Below, in pieces: positions 13,301-25,799 of a stretch of DNA of 64,000 bases. Origin of the DNA: Ascidia mentula (lineage: Eukaryota; Chordata; Ascidiacea; Phlebobranchia; Ascidiidae); the NCBI GenBank assembly GCA_947561715.1, contig OX387202.1, positions 1 through 64,000 of the forward strand, read 5' to 3'. The notes under the pieces are model-generated. The model was not told the DNA's origin. It saw only the letters and a program-made list of their open reading frames with translations, and searched no databases. The position numbers and the translations under genes are program-made. Positions within the stretch are counted from its first letter, which is position 1. Each line of letters begins with the position of its first letter.

Positions 13301-16300
13301 AGTTGTTAGGTTGGCTTTATTACGTAAACACTTTGTGGTAGAGTTATTAGGTTGGCTTTATTACGTAAACACTTTGTGGTAAAGTTGTTAGGTTGGCTTT
13401 ATTACGTAAACACTTTGTGGTAAAGTTGTTAGGAGGGCTTTATAACGTAAACACTTTGTGGTAAAGTTGTTAGGTTGGCTTTATTACGTAAACACTTTGA
13501 GATAAAGTTGTTAGGAGGGCTTTATAACGTAAACACTTTGTGGTAAAGTTGTTAGGTTGGCATTATTGCGTAAACACTTTGTGGTAGAGTTGTTAGGTTG
13601 GCATTATTGCGTAAACACTTTGTGGTAGAGTTGTTAGGAGGGCTTTATAACGTAAAACTTTGTGGTAAAGTTGTTAGGTTGGCTTCATTATGTAAACACT
13701 TTGTGGTAGTGTAATTAGGTTGGCTTTATTACGTGAACACTTTGTGGATGAGTTATTAAGTGAGCTTTATTACGTAAACACTTTGTGGTAAAGTTGTTAG
13801 GTTGGCATTATTGCGTAATCACTTTGTGGTTGAGTTGTTAGGAGGGCTTTATTACGTAAACACTTTGTGGTAAAATTGTTAGGAGGGCTTTATAACGTAA
13901 ACACTTTGTGGTACAGTTATTAGGTTGGCTTTATTACGTAAACACTTGGTGGTCAAGTTGTTTGGTTGGCTTTATTATGTAAACACTTTGTGGTAGTGTA
14001 ATTAGGTGGGCTTTATCACGTAAACACTTTGTGGTAAAGTTATTAGGTGGGCTTAATTACGTAAACACTTTGTGGTAAAGTTGTTAATCGAATATTTGTG
14101 ACATCTGAACGAAACGTACTTGTAATTTTCCTCATACGAATAATGCTCTCTGTTTAGACCGAATTCTGGAACAATCTCAACGGAAAACCTTCCCCCCACA
14201 TTTGAATCGGTAACGCCATGCAAATCGCTGACGTAACCCGGTTGCTGGGGTAACGCGGTGTCGATTGCTGAAAAGCGTTCGTTTCCAATAACGCGAAGGG
14301 AAAGAAGCGTTCCGCTCCAACGCACACCGGTGCCGATTGATATGACGTCATCTTTAAGCGGGTTGGAACGGAGCTGGCAAACGCGAAATGAGTTAAGATA
14401 ATGTTAAGGAATCACATATTATTTACCAGATATATTCCAGGTTGACTGCACATTACTATCCAGTCACATCTACCAGCGGGAACAAGAAAAGTTTTGTTCA
14501 ATCTCTGCTTCCTAGCTTCGTTTAAATAAACACCGTCTATAGAAATCTCATACACCTCACAGGCAGGCTGTCCGCTAGAGGCGTCAACGAGTTCAACCTC
14601 AAGGGTAGGTCCCCCACCAGCGTTCGCCATTCTGTAATAAACAAAATTTACTTCGTAGGGATTTGAACCCTTGACCTTCGGACTACCCCAGCTTACCTAA
14701 ATCTTTTAACTTGTCCAGTTGATATGTTTAAAACAGGTTCAATTTGTCCGTTTGTTGTGAAATAATCGACGCCATTGTTTTCATTTTCAATCCATTGTCT
14801 AAACGTCCCACCGTCGGAAACGTTGAAACGATTTAAACTGTTGACAAAGGTATGAAGTAGAATACGTGAGTGTTTGTAAACCACGCTTACTCGTCGACGA
14901 GATCCCCAATTTCATCCTGCACTGACGAGAACTGATATCTTGTTACAATATTTGAATAAAGCAAGGTTGGCTGGAAAAGAAGTTGGACGTCATCCTGGCA
15001 ATTAAATGGACACGATACTGACTTCAGTTGTTCGCTTAACTCTGTTTCATCGTCTTCAACTATTATGAAACCGGCCATTCCACTGTGGACCTACCGAATA
15101 TTGTACTTTTTATAAACGGGTTACTTACTTTCATGTTAACATCTACATCTACATTATATTTAAATAAACTTATTTCATTTGTGAGGTAAATTGTAATCAT
15201 CTCACTTTCGTGATGTATCAATAAACAATTCTGTTTCGCACGTAGGCACAGGGGGGTTACCTGCAAACCCTTTTTCGCGTTATGTTAGAATAAATAATTT
15301 AATGCATTGTATCTGAATAGCGCGCACTAATTTTATTGATTTTGTTTTTTCCAAGTTAATATTATAACCCACTTTATCGATTTGATATATAATTCCATAC
15401 TTTTAGTGGTTTCCACGTTACTCGTTATCATGAACTTAATCGAGAATGTATTTTCTATTCCGGATTAAATTATGAAACGAATCAAGGCGATCACGTGAGT
15501 GACAACATTGCCGGTCAGTGTGGATTTTTTTACTCCTGCCCAACGAATATCACTTTAATATTCAATGGATTTCTTCTTGTGTATAATTTGCATTGTTAAA
15601 ATTTCAAGTTGTTTTCAACTAGATGACCTACAATGCAAAATGGTTGAGGACCAACGAGGTTCCCTGAAATGACATCATCAGAAGTTTCAACGTATTTGGT
15701 TTTCCTTCCTTTGTATTGATTTTGTGGCATTTTAACATCCTGGTTACTTACTTGAAACAAGGTTGCTCCATGTAAATGTGGGTGGTACCAGTAAGTTCCG
15801 GATGGCTGGTCACGCTCGATGGTATATTCGTAAGTAAATTCTTGTTGGGGATAAACGTGTACGAATACATTGTCCCCGGGGACCTGGGAAGAAGTTACCC
15901 ATGTTGATAAACAAATTTGCAACTGGACGTCCCCGTATCGATTCCTTTCTTGTTTATTCAAAGGAAATGACAAAGTAATAAAATTTAAAGATCTGATAAA
16001 GGAATTCGTCATCGCCGCTAACTATATATTGATATGACACAAGTTACTGGTCTATAGTGTACCCATGTATTTTACCTCACTTCCGATGTGTAATCCGTGA
16101 GTGTGGAGGTTTGTGCTGTTTGGAAACCTTTGGTTGTTGTGACCAAAGTTATGGTCGGGATACTGCAGCCTATTTTCCTGACAAGAAATACACGGAATTT
16201 TCGTTAATTTTTGTTAAAACTCTTGCCCCGAATCTCATTAATGGACGAAGAAATTGACACCAAAATGAACTTAGAGAAATTGAAATACATTTCAATGACC

Positions 16301-16664
16301 TACCAGCCTGACTTTGACCTTGTCTCCTTTCCTAATGTTCCAAGTTGGGGCTGAGATGAATCCGTTGAACATTCTTCTTCTCAATCTCATCCAATCCACG
16401 ACAAAATCACCAACATCAGAAATCAAATCTATTTCTAAAGATCCGTTAACTGAACGAACTTGACGCGGTTCCACCAAATCGTTTCCACCTAAATATACAT
16501 AATTTCAATACCAACAGGTTTGTGAGTTACACCTGTGGGAAGCAACCTCTTAGCCGACACGGATGAGTAAAATTGCAAATATTTTGTTTTGTTGTCATTA
16601 TGTCCACAAGCACTTGGCTTTGCCCTTCTGCAAACAAGCATCCAATCACTACTAGCACAAGCAT
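10331..16664 (-). CDS. Secreted multicopper oxidase, laccase-like (copy B)
   Basis: Tandem paralogue of copy A, same strand. Twelve exons: 16547-16664, 16304-16488, 16076-16162, 15752-15883, 14891-15090, 14697-14837, 14427-14631, 14120-14373, 11088-11184, 10792-10903, 10502-10650, 10331-10441; total 1791 nt (596 aa), phases consistent. An in-frame stop precedes the ATG, which begins a signal peptide (MLVLVVIGCL). Copper motifs are intact: HTHGLHIG, HPHLHG, HPVHIH and HCHLLNHEDIGM. Differences from copy A: exon 3 is five codons shorter, and exon 10 of A corresponds to two exons here with about 17 codons missing (the GTGGCT donor at 10791 is uncertain). The C terminus is SNSG rather than GDNIK. 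Intron 8 is expanded to 2.9 kb by a minisatellite. Exons 2, 5, 6 and most of 7, with their introns, are nearly identical to A, suggesting gene conversion. Confidence 0.85.
10948..10978. repeat. Hairpin in MCO-B intron, CTGCAGACAG family
   Basis: Perfect 12-bp arms (AGCTGCAGACAG and its complement) around a 7-base loop. The segment is flanked by a direct repeat TTATTGCAGAGTGT at about 10930 and 11012, as if inserted with a target duplication. The CTGCAGACAG core recurs at several other sites in this window. Confidence 0.6.
11190..14088. repeat. 41-bp minisatellite filling intron 8 of MCO-B
   Basis: About 70 tandem copies of a 41-bp unit; the most stable core is TTATTACGTAAACACTTTG. The array runs from within about 10 bases of the exon-9 acceptor (11184) to about 30 bases past the exon-8 donor (14119). 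Units nearest exon 9 are homogeneous and form blocks: an ATGGTAGAGTTATTAGAAG variant recurs at about 11530, 11858, 12310, 12597 and 12841. Units toward exon 8 are more diverged (about 12950-14088), implying recent growth at the exon-9 side. Copy A has only about 170 bp in this intron. Confidence 0.95.
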
Positions 16665-17361
16665 CACGTTACAACACTTCTAAGAAATCTGCAAAAGTTA
16701 GGCAAGACATATTTATGATCATCTGCAAAATTTTATCCCAATTTGTCCTTTGTAAAAATATTTCTGGTTTCCAATTAGTTATCGCACGTTTTGTTCAAGT
16801 TAAAATGCGCAGACCGCTAGCTTTTCTATCGATCATTGACATCGAGAAACTATTGCTTGTTTATTTTTCACTTTAAAAAACCAGTTATTTTCCTAAATAC
16901 CTCCAAAGATCGCTTGACAACCTTCTGCATTTATAGGGTTTGTAAAAACGTAATCTAAATGTTCCCCGCAGTTAATCTAGCTATGCGCATACACATAGAT
17001 GAGGGGCTACGGAGTAAATATATGCAACGGATTTGAAGTGTGTTCATGCCGCCGAATACATGCGTACCTCGTGTGTTTACACGTGTAGCGACCTGTTGAA
17101 CCGACCAACAGCAAATAAGGGACAGAAACACGTGGGTTTAAAGCTGCAAATTTGTGGGGGTTTATATCAACAAGAAATCACGATACTACTGGAATCTTTA
17201 TTTCTAATAAACGCCAGAACTGCAAGTCATTTGACGTTATCTATGACAGTAATCTCAATTATTCGGATGACTTCGTCACATGTCACATGTCGTTTAAAGC
17301 GACGTATCCGGATTAACAAGTTCGCAAACATACAATGAAGCTTTGAAATACGCAAGGAGCC

Positions 17362-17473
17362 AACTCTGAGAGTTATGGATTGCAGGAGATTAGAAACTCA
17401 CCGTGGTCTGGTGCTAACCTTACATTGTTACCCCATAGTGCACTTGAAATTATCTGTGTTCCTACCAAAGCAC
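17362..17473 (+). pseudogene. Copied fragment of MED14 exon 7
   Basis: 112 bases match 24378-24489 inside the last MED14 exon with about two mismatches, on the same strand and 1.9 kb upstream of the MED14 start codon. Similarity ends abruptly on both sides. It is too short to be functional and has no splice sites of its own, so I read it as a recent local duplication or a captured fragment. Confidence 0.85.
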
Positions 17474-18402
17474 AAAGGATTGTCCATGATATATCGTGTT
17501 ACTTCACCAACAATGCTGTTATATTCACTGCCATTTCTTTGTATTATCTCTACCTGTTGCAGGTTTGGGCCCTGAAGTCTAAAACATTTCAGGTAAAATC
17601 CTGACGAGTATCGAATGCCTGGCCTGCAAAGACAATCTCAGAATGGTAATGATTGGGGTCATTATTTCACACACATTTGAGGTTAAAATGTCAGGGTTTT
17701 CAAAGTATCACTAAATCAAAAATTGTAAATTCGTCAAAGAAATTATTTGATCGGTAATTTATGTTTTTTTAAGTTGTTTGAACATCACAACATATCAAGC
17801 TTAGCATTTAATAATGTTTAAACGATAGTTCAGGATCACGGTTTATTAACAAACTTGCACAGCATAATATAATGCAGGTTTGAAAGCCTAGTGGTGATAT
17901 TCCAGCACAAACACATGAAACTTTCAAAAGGTTTTGTGCGTTAAAAATCCATTAGGTCCGAAGCCATTTTGGAGCAGCTGTTATGGGTATTATTGATAAG
18001 CTTGGACAAAAAAGTTTTCGAGACATTGTTTAGTTTAAACGTCAGAACTTGTTTGCTTTTCAAGTTAAAAGATACTAATGATATACTAAACCACATAAGA
18101 TCACCAAACACGGTATATTGACGTCACAGCGACAGCATCTGCAACAACCGCACTGCTATATATACCAAGACCATCGGGTTTCTACAACGAATTTACGAAA
18201 CAATATACATTTCACTAAACCAGTGTTTCCCAACCGGAGGTACCACTAGTGGTACGCGACTGCATTCTAGGTGGTACGCGAGCACCTTTCCCTAATTTGA
18301 ACCCATAATGCTCGTTACTTCATATCACTGCACTAAACCACAATCAGCACCACCAAACTATACCGTAGTATCTTACACACACAGTTTTTTGGATACCGTA
18401 TT

Positions 18403-18805
18403 TACTCGATTGTAAGCCGCGGCTTACAAAGTTGTTTAACCTACCGTTTGTGATGCTTACAATCGGGGACGGCGTACGTTATTTAATTGCAATATAAAAT
18501 AACGTTGTGTCAAACGCATTTATTGTTAAGAATACATGTTTCGCTCAAAATAAGCATCCAAGTGGCGTTAGAAAAGGTCGATTTCGAAATAAAAATATTG
18601 AATGTTGTTACATTATTTAATGTCACGCCATATTTTCTCTGCAACTCTGAGTTTTAATAAAATTCACTTATTTCAATACGTTTTAACGCTCATGGTTGTC
18701 AGCTTATCTGACAATTTTAAACGACAGATTTGTTGATAATTGTTGTTGTATTGCACTAGTTTGCCTTTAACATTTATGTGCGGGCTTACATTCGAGGGCT
18801 TGTAA
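18403..18805. mobile_element. Small non-autonomous DNA-transposon-like element
   Basis: The left end reads CTCGATTGTAAGCC and the right end contains the inverted match CTCGAATGTAAGCC, about 400 bases apart, with no coding capacity. This looks like a MITE with imperfect terminal inverted repeats. The exact ends and target duplication are not clear. Confidence 0.45.
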
Positions 18806-19240
18806 AAGGTCTAGAAAAACGCCAATTTTAAGGCTACCCTTTTGTCTCTCGCTGCAGCCATTTTTTCAGTGCTTTTTTAACATTTTAGAGGGGAACGTTG
18901 TGGTTGGATACTCACACATAGTTTGCGGAGCAATAAACTGGTAAATTGAAGCAACAACGGCATTTTTAACACGAAATATGGTCAGATAAACAAATGCTTT
19001 TAATTCGTGTCAGAATGAATGAAAAACAACACTTGCTTGTATATTCTATTGCACAACATACGACGCTTTTTCTAGAATTAAGCAGTTTTACAAACCCTGA
19101 CCAAAAGAATTAAAATTATCTGCAACCACGCACAAACCCTGTCGGTCTGGATTAGTCAATAAAAAGGTTTTTACTGGCGAAGTCTCAATTTGTTTGGAAG
19201 ACGGCGTTCGTGATGTTTGAATTAGCACGGTAACGGAAAG

Positions 19241-22200
19241 ATGTCACACATGATCCAAAACCCATTGCTTCAATTGAATCAGCATCCAATGCAGTTTAAT
19301 GAGCAGAATATGAACCATATTCATCAAGCAAATAATTCACAGATGAACCAAAACTTTATGCAGTCCATTCAATCACAAAACCAGATAATTCCAGCAGTCA
19401 ACCAGTCGCAAACTGTGCCTCCACCTGGGACAATTCCACTGAACACCTTAATTGAATTTGTTGTGCATAAAACGTATCATGACGTCACAGTGATGGCTGA
19501 CTTGTTGCCTTGCAAAACCGACATGGAGAGGAAAGTTGCCGTATTTCAATTTGCAACAAGGACTCGACAGTTGTTTATTAAATTGCTCAGTTTGGTAAAA
19601 TGGGCAAGTTCAGTTGGAAAAGTTGTAAGATGCAGTGAGATTTCATCATTTCTAGACAGACAGGTAATCCCAGTTTCACTGGAAATTATTGTTATCAAAA
19701 CTATTACAAGATACTTCTTAAACAGAACAGCCAACAAATAAAAATCTTTTTTTGCAATATCACCACACCCAAGGGTTGGTTTCAGACAACCAATTGCAGA
19801 TTTTACCGGCCCTACGTCGCAATCCTATGTTAGATTTATCATTTTTACCTGTACAAAGTTTTCATTGTTTGCAGATAAATTGGATTGAACTAACTAAATT
19901 CTGCTGGTCACAATTAAATCATTTTGTTTTACATTATTTTGTATGTTGAATTTAAATTTGCCTGCTATTTACAGGGACACTGAAATAACCTTAATTGAAG
20001 CTATCAAGTTAAACACCCATAAAATATAACATATATAAGTGTTTGGTGTTGTTTCTTCAAATTTTATTGTTTTTTGTGGGTGCACAACACATATTAACTA
20101 AAGTTCACTTTACTAATCAGACAATTTTTTTATGGATTGCCATAATATATCAACATAATGATATTTGTTACTATCAGAATTTTGTTATTGCAGGCAATGC
20201 TGTTCGTGGACACTGCAGATAAATTACATATCCTCGCAAATCAGGTTGTCGTCCAAGCTCGGCTTCCAAACTTCTCTGTTCCCGCTGCTGTTGATGTTCT
20301 CACTACAGGGACTTACCCACGACTGCCAAGCTGCATCCGCGACAGAATTGTACCTCGGGATCCAATCAACAAAAAAGAAAAAAAGGCAACATTGAAAAGA
20401 ATAGAGCAGATCATTTTGTTCCGTTTGGTCACAGAATTTATTCCTCCTCAAATTAATGAACTTGTGGTTAGAAATGGAGTTGTGTTCCTACACGTTCCCA
20501 GTGAATTTAAAGCTTCTGTAACACTAATGGGGGATGGAGCCGAAGTACCGTGGAGACTTCTAAAACTGGAGTTTTTGGTAGAAGACAGAGATGTTGGGAA
20601 TGGAAAAGAACTTGTCCACAGTGCCCAAGTTAACTATATCCATGAGCTTGTTCAATCAAGGCTGCTTGCTAATGAAAAACCTTTACTTGATCTTTTCAAT
20701 TTGCTCCATTCATTCTGCCTATCCCTGAAGTTGGAAGTCCTTCAGGCCCAGGCCGATCGCCTTATGAGATTAAGATGGGGAAAGTTTATACAATTGGATG
20801 AATACCAAGCAGGAAACAAGATGACTTTATCTTACTGGAGAGTTAACCCTTACAAAAAGCAAACCAAACCTTTTTATATTGTGATACGCCAATCAGCTAA
20901 AAAGCCTTCAAGACCCCTTGAGGTGATACAATATGGCCAGAGGTCTAATAATAAAATAACAAGCATAGTCAGCAATGTACATTTGGTGAATTTTTTTATT
21001 TAAAATGTTCTTTTACATTTAATAATCCAATAATATTTTATCAGATTGTGCATAACCCAAAGCTTCCATTGAATGAAGTGGTATTGGTCAAGTCCGCGTC
21101 CAACATCAATCACCTTTCGTTAGAACTTCTCATTAACCAATCTATCTGCATAAGATCTCAACACCTTCTTATTCAAATGAAGGAGATGCTTCACAAGCAC
21201 ATCAAGTTTGTATTATTTCAAAGTTTACAAAATGTGCCATAGAAATATATAGAGTAAGTAATAGTTAGCAGACCTGGTTTTGCACTTAATGGATTGAAAA
21301 TGACTTTAAATCTTTTTATGTAAGTTACCAGAGGTGGCCAACCAAACTTATATATTACGGCAAATAATATAGAACTGCAGACAGTTGTATACAGGCTGTT
21401 TCAACCTATAAGGTCAGATTAGTGCAGCTGGTGACTGGCTGGTAAACTGGCCTGAAACAGTATCTTCCACCGTGTGTGATATACATGCAAATAGAGATTG
21501 ACTCCCACAGTACTAATGTAATGGTCATTATTTGTGTAGTACATTTTCACCTGAAATTCTGTTTTAATTATGATTCATGATTTGGAGGAATTTATGTTTT
21601 ACTTTTTTTCTATATGTATATATACAAACATATATCTATTAATAGTATTAATGGAAAGGGAGCATTTTATTTTCTTTGATGTGTTGTACACCGCTCATTG
21701 TATAATGTGCCACTGTTGGCCAACCCAGGTCCAAACAGATTGGGAGGTCACCTACAGAATGTGGGTGTGGCTTTGATCCTTGGCTGCAATCCCTTGAATG
21801 TGATGCTAATAAACTTAAATGTGGGATTATCATGAAAAATTGTCATGTGTTTAGGCACGATGCTTCATACTTGGTGGGCAAATCCCATAGACAATCACCT
21901 GTTTTGCTGATTCCTTTGTTGCATCCTTACAAAGACAAAGATTGTTTGAATATTCACATTGACCCACAAACTGGAGCATTTGTGCCAACGGTTAACAAAA
22001 TTGCACAGACAGTACTTGACAAGGTAATGAAGTTATCAAAATGTGTGGGTGTAAAATGTTGTTTGGCTGTCGATATTTTACAGATGGAGAAGGAAATTAA
22101 CGAAAATCAAATTTCCTTGCTTGCATGGATAAGCACATTGCGGCAGATGTCTCTTATGACAAGATGTCGTAGCTTCCTTCAGCATTTACCCATCGTATGT

Positions 22201-25200
22201 TTGGACAGACTGCCTTTGGCTGAAAACCAAGCCGTCTCTATTGGTGAATAAAAATGTTGCTTTTTTTCTACTAACATATTTAAAATTTTGATGGATGGTT
22301 GGGGGTCACCAAACTTTTTTTTACACATAAAGGTCTGATATGTGCAAAAGCCATAATATTGGAGAGCTGCAGACAGGGTGTGTACACGCACTGTTTCGAC
22401 CTGTAAGGTCTCATCAGTGCACCTGTTGAGTGACACTGTGCTAGCTTTTACACTAGCGGGCACACTAATTTCCACTTTGTGGTACCAAGGTCTGATATGC
22501 CTGAGTAATAACATGAATATTTATATTTTGTACGGTAACACCCATTTCAGACAACGCATGAAACTTCATATACAAGGGCTTGAAAAACAAGAATTTTTAA
22601 TTCCAGTTCCAGCTAAAAAACTAAACAAAATAAAAAGTAATGCTGCTTAGAATGTGTTTTTTCTGTGGTGCCTACGAGTACCAACATATATCTGAAAAAA
22701 CTTATCAATCCATGGCCACATCCTGGTATTTTACACATGTATATATCATGAGGGCAATCTGGCACCGAAAGTGTTGATAACTCAAATATTTTGCACCTAG
22801 TTACTTCAAATGGCCGGTCATGCTATGGTAACCAAAGTCAACTTATCTTTCAGAGCACCTCAGCAAGCATCGAATGTTTATTAAAATGTCCCGTTATCCT
22901 CTCTATTACATTTTGGTTACAATGAAAATTGATGGGATTCAGCCGATGAAATTCAACAATGAATATTATTTACTACAAACAAGCAATACACCACCCATAA
23001 AGTCTGAAATCAACAGGGAATGTGAAACGAATGAATTGTTCATCATCAGTTTGGCCCAACTTAACATTAAACTGACCAATGTGGACATGGGATTTAGGTC
23101 ATCAGCTAAAAGGTGGAATAACTTGACCTGAACTTATGTTACTACCACCTAAAGCTGTATTCTGTCTTATTAAATCATGTTTTAATAATTTAATAAAAAT
23201 CGAATCAATGTTGCAACATAAAAACGTTACTGTGTGTTAATTAATACAACAAGCCAGTTCGTCACAAAAACTCAATGTTATTATTCTCAGGATAAAAACT
23301 GAATCGTGCCAAGAGTTGGATGAAAATGGCTCCCAACTTCTCTATGTCACCTCATTATGTTGTACCAGAATCCCATTCGTATCACTGATGGAAAAACTCC
23401 GGGATGCAGGAATCAAGCATCAGGGTTTGGAGGAGGAAGGATCAGATGTTGGGATGTCATGTAAAATCCTTGATCTTCCTCCTGTAAAGGGGATAAGCCC
23501 TGAATTGAATCTTCTCCTCCAGGATTCTATTCTGCAGTGTTCCTTTAGACTCCAAGAAAGGTTAAATAAGTTTTGGTCGGTTGAACTCCTCATGAAAAAT
23601 CCTCCCCTTAAACCTGTGTTGCCACGACAAGAAGGGGAGTCCATACAGGTCACTTTCCATTATGAGGTTGGGATTCACTCAAATTCCTCTAACCCAAATC
23701 CAGTTGAGTCCTTTCTATCTGATTGGGGATCGATAGCCCGCCTCTATGGACCTTACTATTTGTTTGTTGAGCAGATCAAGCATTCCGCTCTTCTCAGAAA
23801 CTTGACTGAGTTGCATTCATTTAACTACAAGTCGATCACAGTAAAATATGGGAAACCATCAGTGTTTTTTGTCACCATTACATGGAATCCCACCAAGAAA
23901 TACCAATTGCACTTTGGCCGTTGTGAAAATGCTGCCAGTAGCAACGCTCATTGTCTGACTCGCCATTACCTGAATGATATGTTTAACATTAACCCAGATA
24001 TATCAAAACTGATGCATGTCCTACTCGATACGCTGCAACCCTTGCAGGCGATCGCTCAACTGCCAACAACACCCATTATTGGGGTTGGATTCAAACTTAA
24101 CATAACAGATCAAGTTTTTTCTGTTATTGCTCAAGCACCAACCCATGTTAAACTCACTTTCCTCTCGACCTACTGCATCGAGTTCTACTTCAGAAGTGAC
24201 GGATTGGTTGCCATTAGAGACGCTTCATTTTCACAATTTGACTTTGCAAAAGTTAAAAACAATCTTATTCCAATACCTGGATTCTCCACTTTCCTTGCTC
24301 GGTTTAAAGACCCAAAAGATCTAAGACTTCGTTCAGGTTTAGAGAAGGACAACCCACCTTCTCCAACACAGGGTTCTAACTCTGAGAGTTATGGATTGCA
24401 GGAGATTAGAAACTCACCGTGGTCTGGTGCTAACTTTACATTGTTACCCCATAGTGCACTTGAAATTATCTGTGTTCCTACCCAAGCACGGAGCAGTAGG
24501 AATCAATCTTTTAGTCCTTGTGCTCTTGAACAGTTTCTTGGTGTGACAACAGTCCGAAGAAATCTGGACCGATGCATTAAATCCGCAAGCAGTGACATCA
24601 CAGTCATCCCTATATCTAATACTGATGGAGCAGATGGTTCCCTTGCCTCTGCATTTGCTACCAGGTCTCTTCAGTTTCTTTGTCGACCGCATCCACAGAC
24701 TTTTCAACAATTAGTTCTGAAAATCCAGCCTGTTCAGATCGGACCACAGATGGAGAATTGGACCCCGGACGACCTCATGTGCCTTGAGAATTACTTTGAA
24801 AGTCGTGTGGCATGTCCACCGTACAGATTTAATGCGATGAAGTCTTTCTTCACCATGATCTCCGCTCCTACACAAATCCTCAAGGACTTTATTCAACTGA
24901 TGAGGATGGAGTTGAATGGGTCGAGAGGAGCAGGACCTAATATTAAGTGGACAATGAACATTGGTCTCACATCACCTCCGAGAGTGTCTATCGCACCTTT
25001 CGGGATGCCTTCAGTTCTAATTAAGGATAAAATTCTTCTTTTTGTCCAACTCACGCAGATTCTTCCTGCAGGAAGCAATGCAATGCCCCAGACAGTGGTC
25101 ATACCATTCCTCCACGAACCACAATCTTCTACAGTTAAAATCCTACCTCAAGCTTTGGGAGGAAATATTATTCTGCAGCAAATTTCAGAGTTCCTCATTC

Positions 25201-25271
25201 GCCTGCCAGAAGTTCGTGAAAACTGGTTTTCTCACACAATCCGAATGATTATGGACAATTTCACAATGTAG
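19241..25271 (+). CDS. MED14: Mediator complex subunit 14
   Basis: MED14 is the scaffold subunit that joins Mediator head, middle and tail modules in RNA polymerase II transcription (nuclear). Seven coding exons: 19241-19663, 20194-20922, 21045-21205, 21855-22023, 22084-22243, 22854-23112 (alternative donor at 23097), 23291-25271. With the first choice the total is 3882 nt (1293 aa); human MED14 is somewhat longer (~1450). A Gln/Asn-rich leader of about 55 residues precedes the conserved N-terminal domain: [60 protein letters not shown] and [17 protein letters not shown]. The C-terminal 650 residues lie in one exon and end at NFTM. An open frame running past the exon-2 donor to 21003 is intronic read-through; the GAG|GTGATA donor restores family-like sequence (SRPLE joined to IVHNPKLPL). 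Identification is secure; the exon-2 and exon-6 donors are inferred. Confidence 0.95.
21365..21465. repeat. CTGCAGACAG-family repeat in MED14 intron
   Basis: Carries CTGCAGACAG followed by GTTTCAACCTATAAGGTC, the shared core of a dispersed family also present near 22370, 26865, 40868, 41200, 47940, 50840 and 59777. Probably a diverged MITE fragment. Confidence 0.55.
22365..22490. repeat. CTGCAGACAG-family MITE fragment in MED14 intron
   Basis: CTGCAGACAG, GTTTCGACCTGTAAGG, CTCATCAGTGC and a terminal AATTTCCACTTTGTGGTACC all match the arms of the palindromic element in the cofilin intron (40868-41200). This copy is a single arm. No coding potential. Confidence 0.7.
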
Positions 25272-25324
25272 ATCACATAGGGATTTTTATTTTAATAAGA
25301 TTTTGTGAAAACAAACTTCACTTC

Positions 25325-25330
25325 AATAAA
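25325..25330 (+). terminator. Poly(A) signal for MED14
   Basis: AATAAA 54 bases after the MED14 stop codon; the likely polyadenylation signal, giving a short 3' UTR. Confidence 0.5.
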
Positions 25331-25404
25331 TTTACTGCCGTAAAATACCTTGTGTGGAAATGTGAAAGGCATAAAAGCAACATGTACACAAAACGAAAAG
25401 TATC

Positions 25405-25530
25405 AATTGACCACAAAAAAGGCAGCAAAATTAAACATAGCAGGTTAATGTGTTGTATTTGTGTGTTTTCACAGTAGAATAATGAGAGCCACAATAACAA
25501 TAATGAATAAGGATTGAGAATTTCATCATC
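25405..25530 (-). repeat. Dispersed repeat, inverted relative to 35925-36075
   Basis: Read on the minus strand, it shares AATAATGAGAGCCACAAT-type sequence, CAACACATTAAC and TTTAATTTTGCTGCCTT with the segment at 35925-36075. The two copies are in opposite orientation 10 kb apart. No open frame; class unknown. Confidence 0.6.
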
Positions 25531-25664
25531 CACATTGTATTTTTAGTGGAAGTATTGTTTTGCATAAAATTACTTTGTCGTGGAAACCAGTTATATTTAA
25601 TTGGCCTCATCAAGCCTGTTACGTTTATATCCGGCACCAATCATGTAAACAACCTTTTATTAAG

Positions 25665-25799
25665 ATGGCTGAAACGTACGGCAGCAGTCCAAATGAAACC
25701 ACAAGTAGAAATGGAATAATCATGCAAGCCAATGTGGCCCATATAAAGCATGAACACAAGTCACAAGTGCCCGCTAGGCATGTCAGGGCGGACCAACAG
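25665..25799 (+). CDS. Possible isolated first coding exon, unknown protein
   Basis: An ATG in a reasonable context (AAGATGG) opens 45 codons that end exactly at a CAACAG|GTTACAG splice-donor-like site. The peptide begins MAETYGSSPNETTS and is hydrophilic. I recognise no family and found no matching downstream exon before the Penelope-like element, so this is speculative. Confidence 0.25.

Larger units (their letters stand above)
16665..19240. other. Intergenic region, MCO-B to MED14
   Basis: About 2.6 kb containing a copied MED14 fragment (17362-17473), a small DNA-transposon-like element (about 18403-18805) and a segment near 18218 starting CAGTGTTTCCCAACC that resembles hAT-type ends. No intact gene was seen. 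A TATATATA near 18153 is too far from the MED14 start to assign. Confidence 0.5.

Noticed and set aside
11190-14088. CRISPR-like array of direct repeats
   Set aside because: Units are contiguous with no unique spacers, the array is intronic and the genome is eukaryotic; it is a minisatellite.
20923-21003. Extension of MED14 exon 2 to the open-frame stop at 21003
   Set aside because: The extension has no family similarity, and GAG|GTGATA joins to the 21045 acceptor in phase giving a MED14-like sequence.
22378-22650. Plus-strand 90-codon frame in a MED14 intron
   Set aside because: It begins in a MITE fragment and has no conserved sequence; the MED14 exons on both sides join in phase without it.
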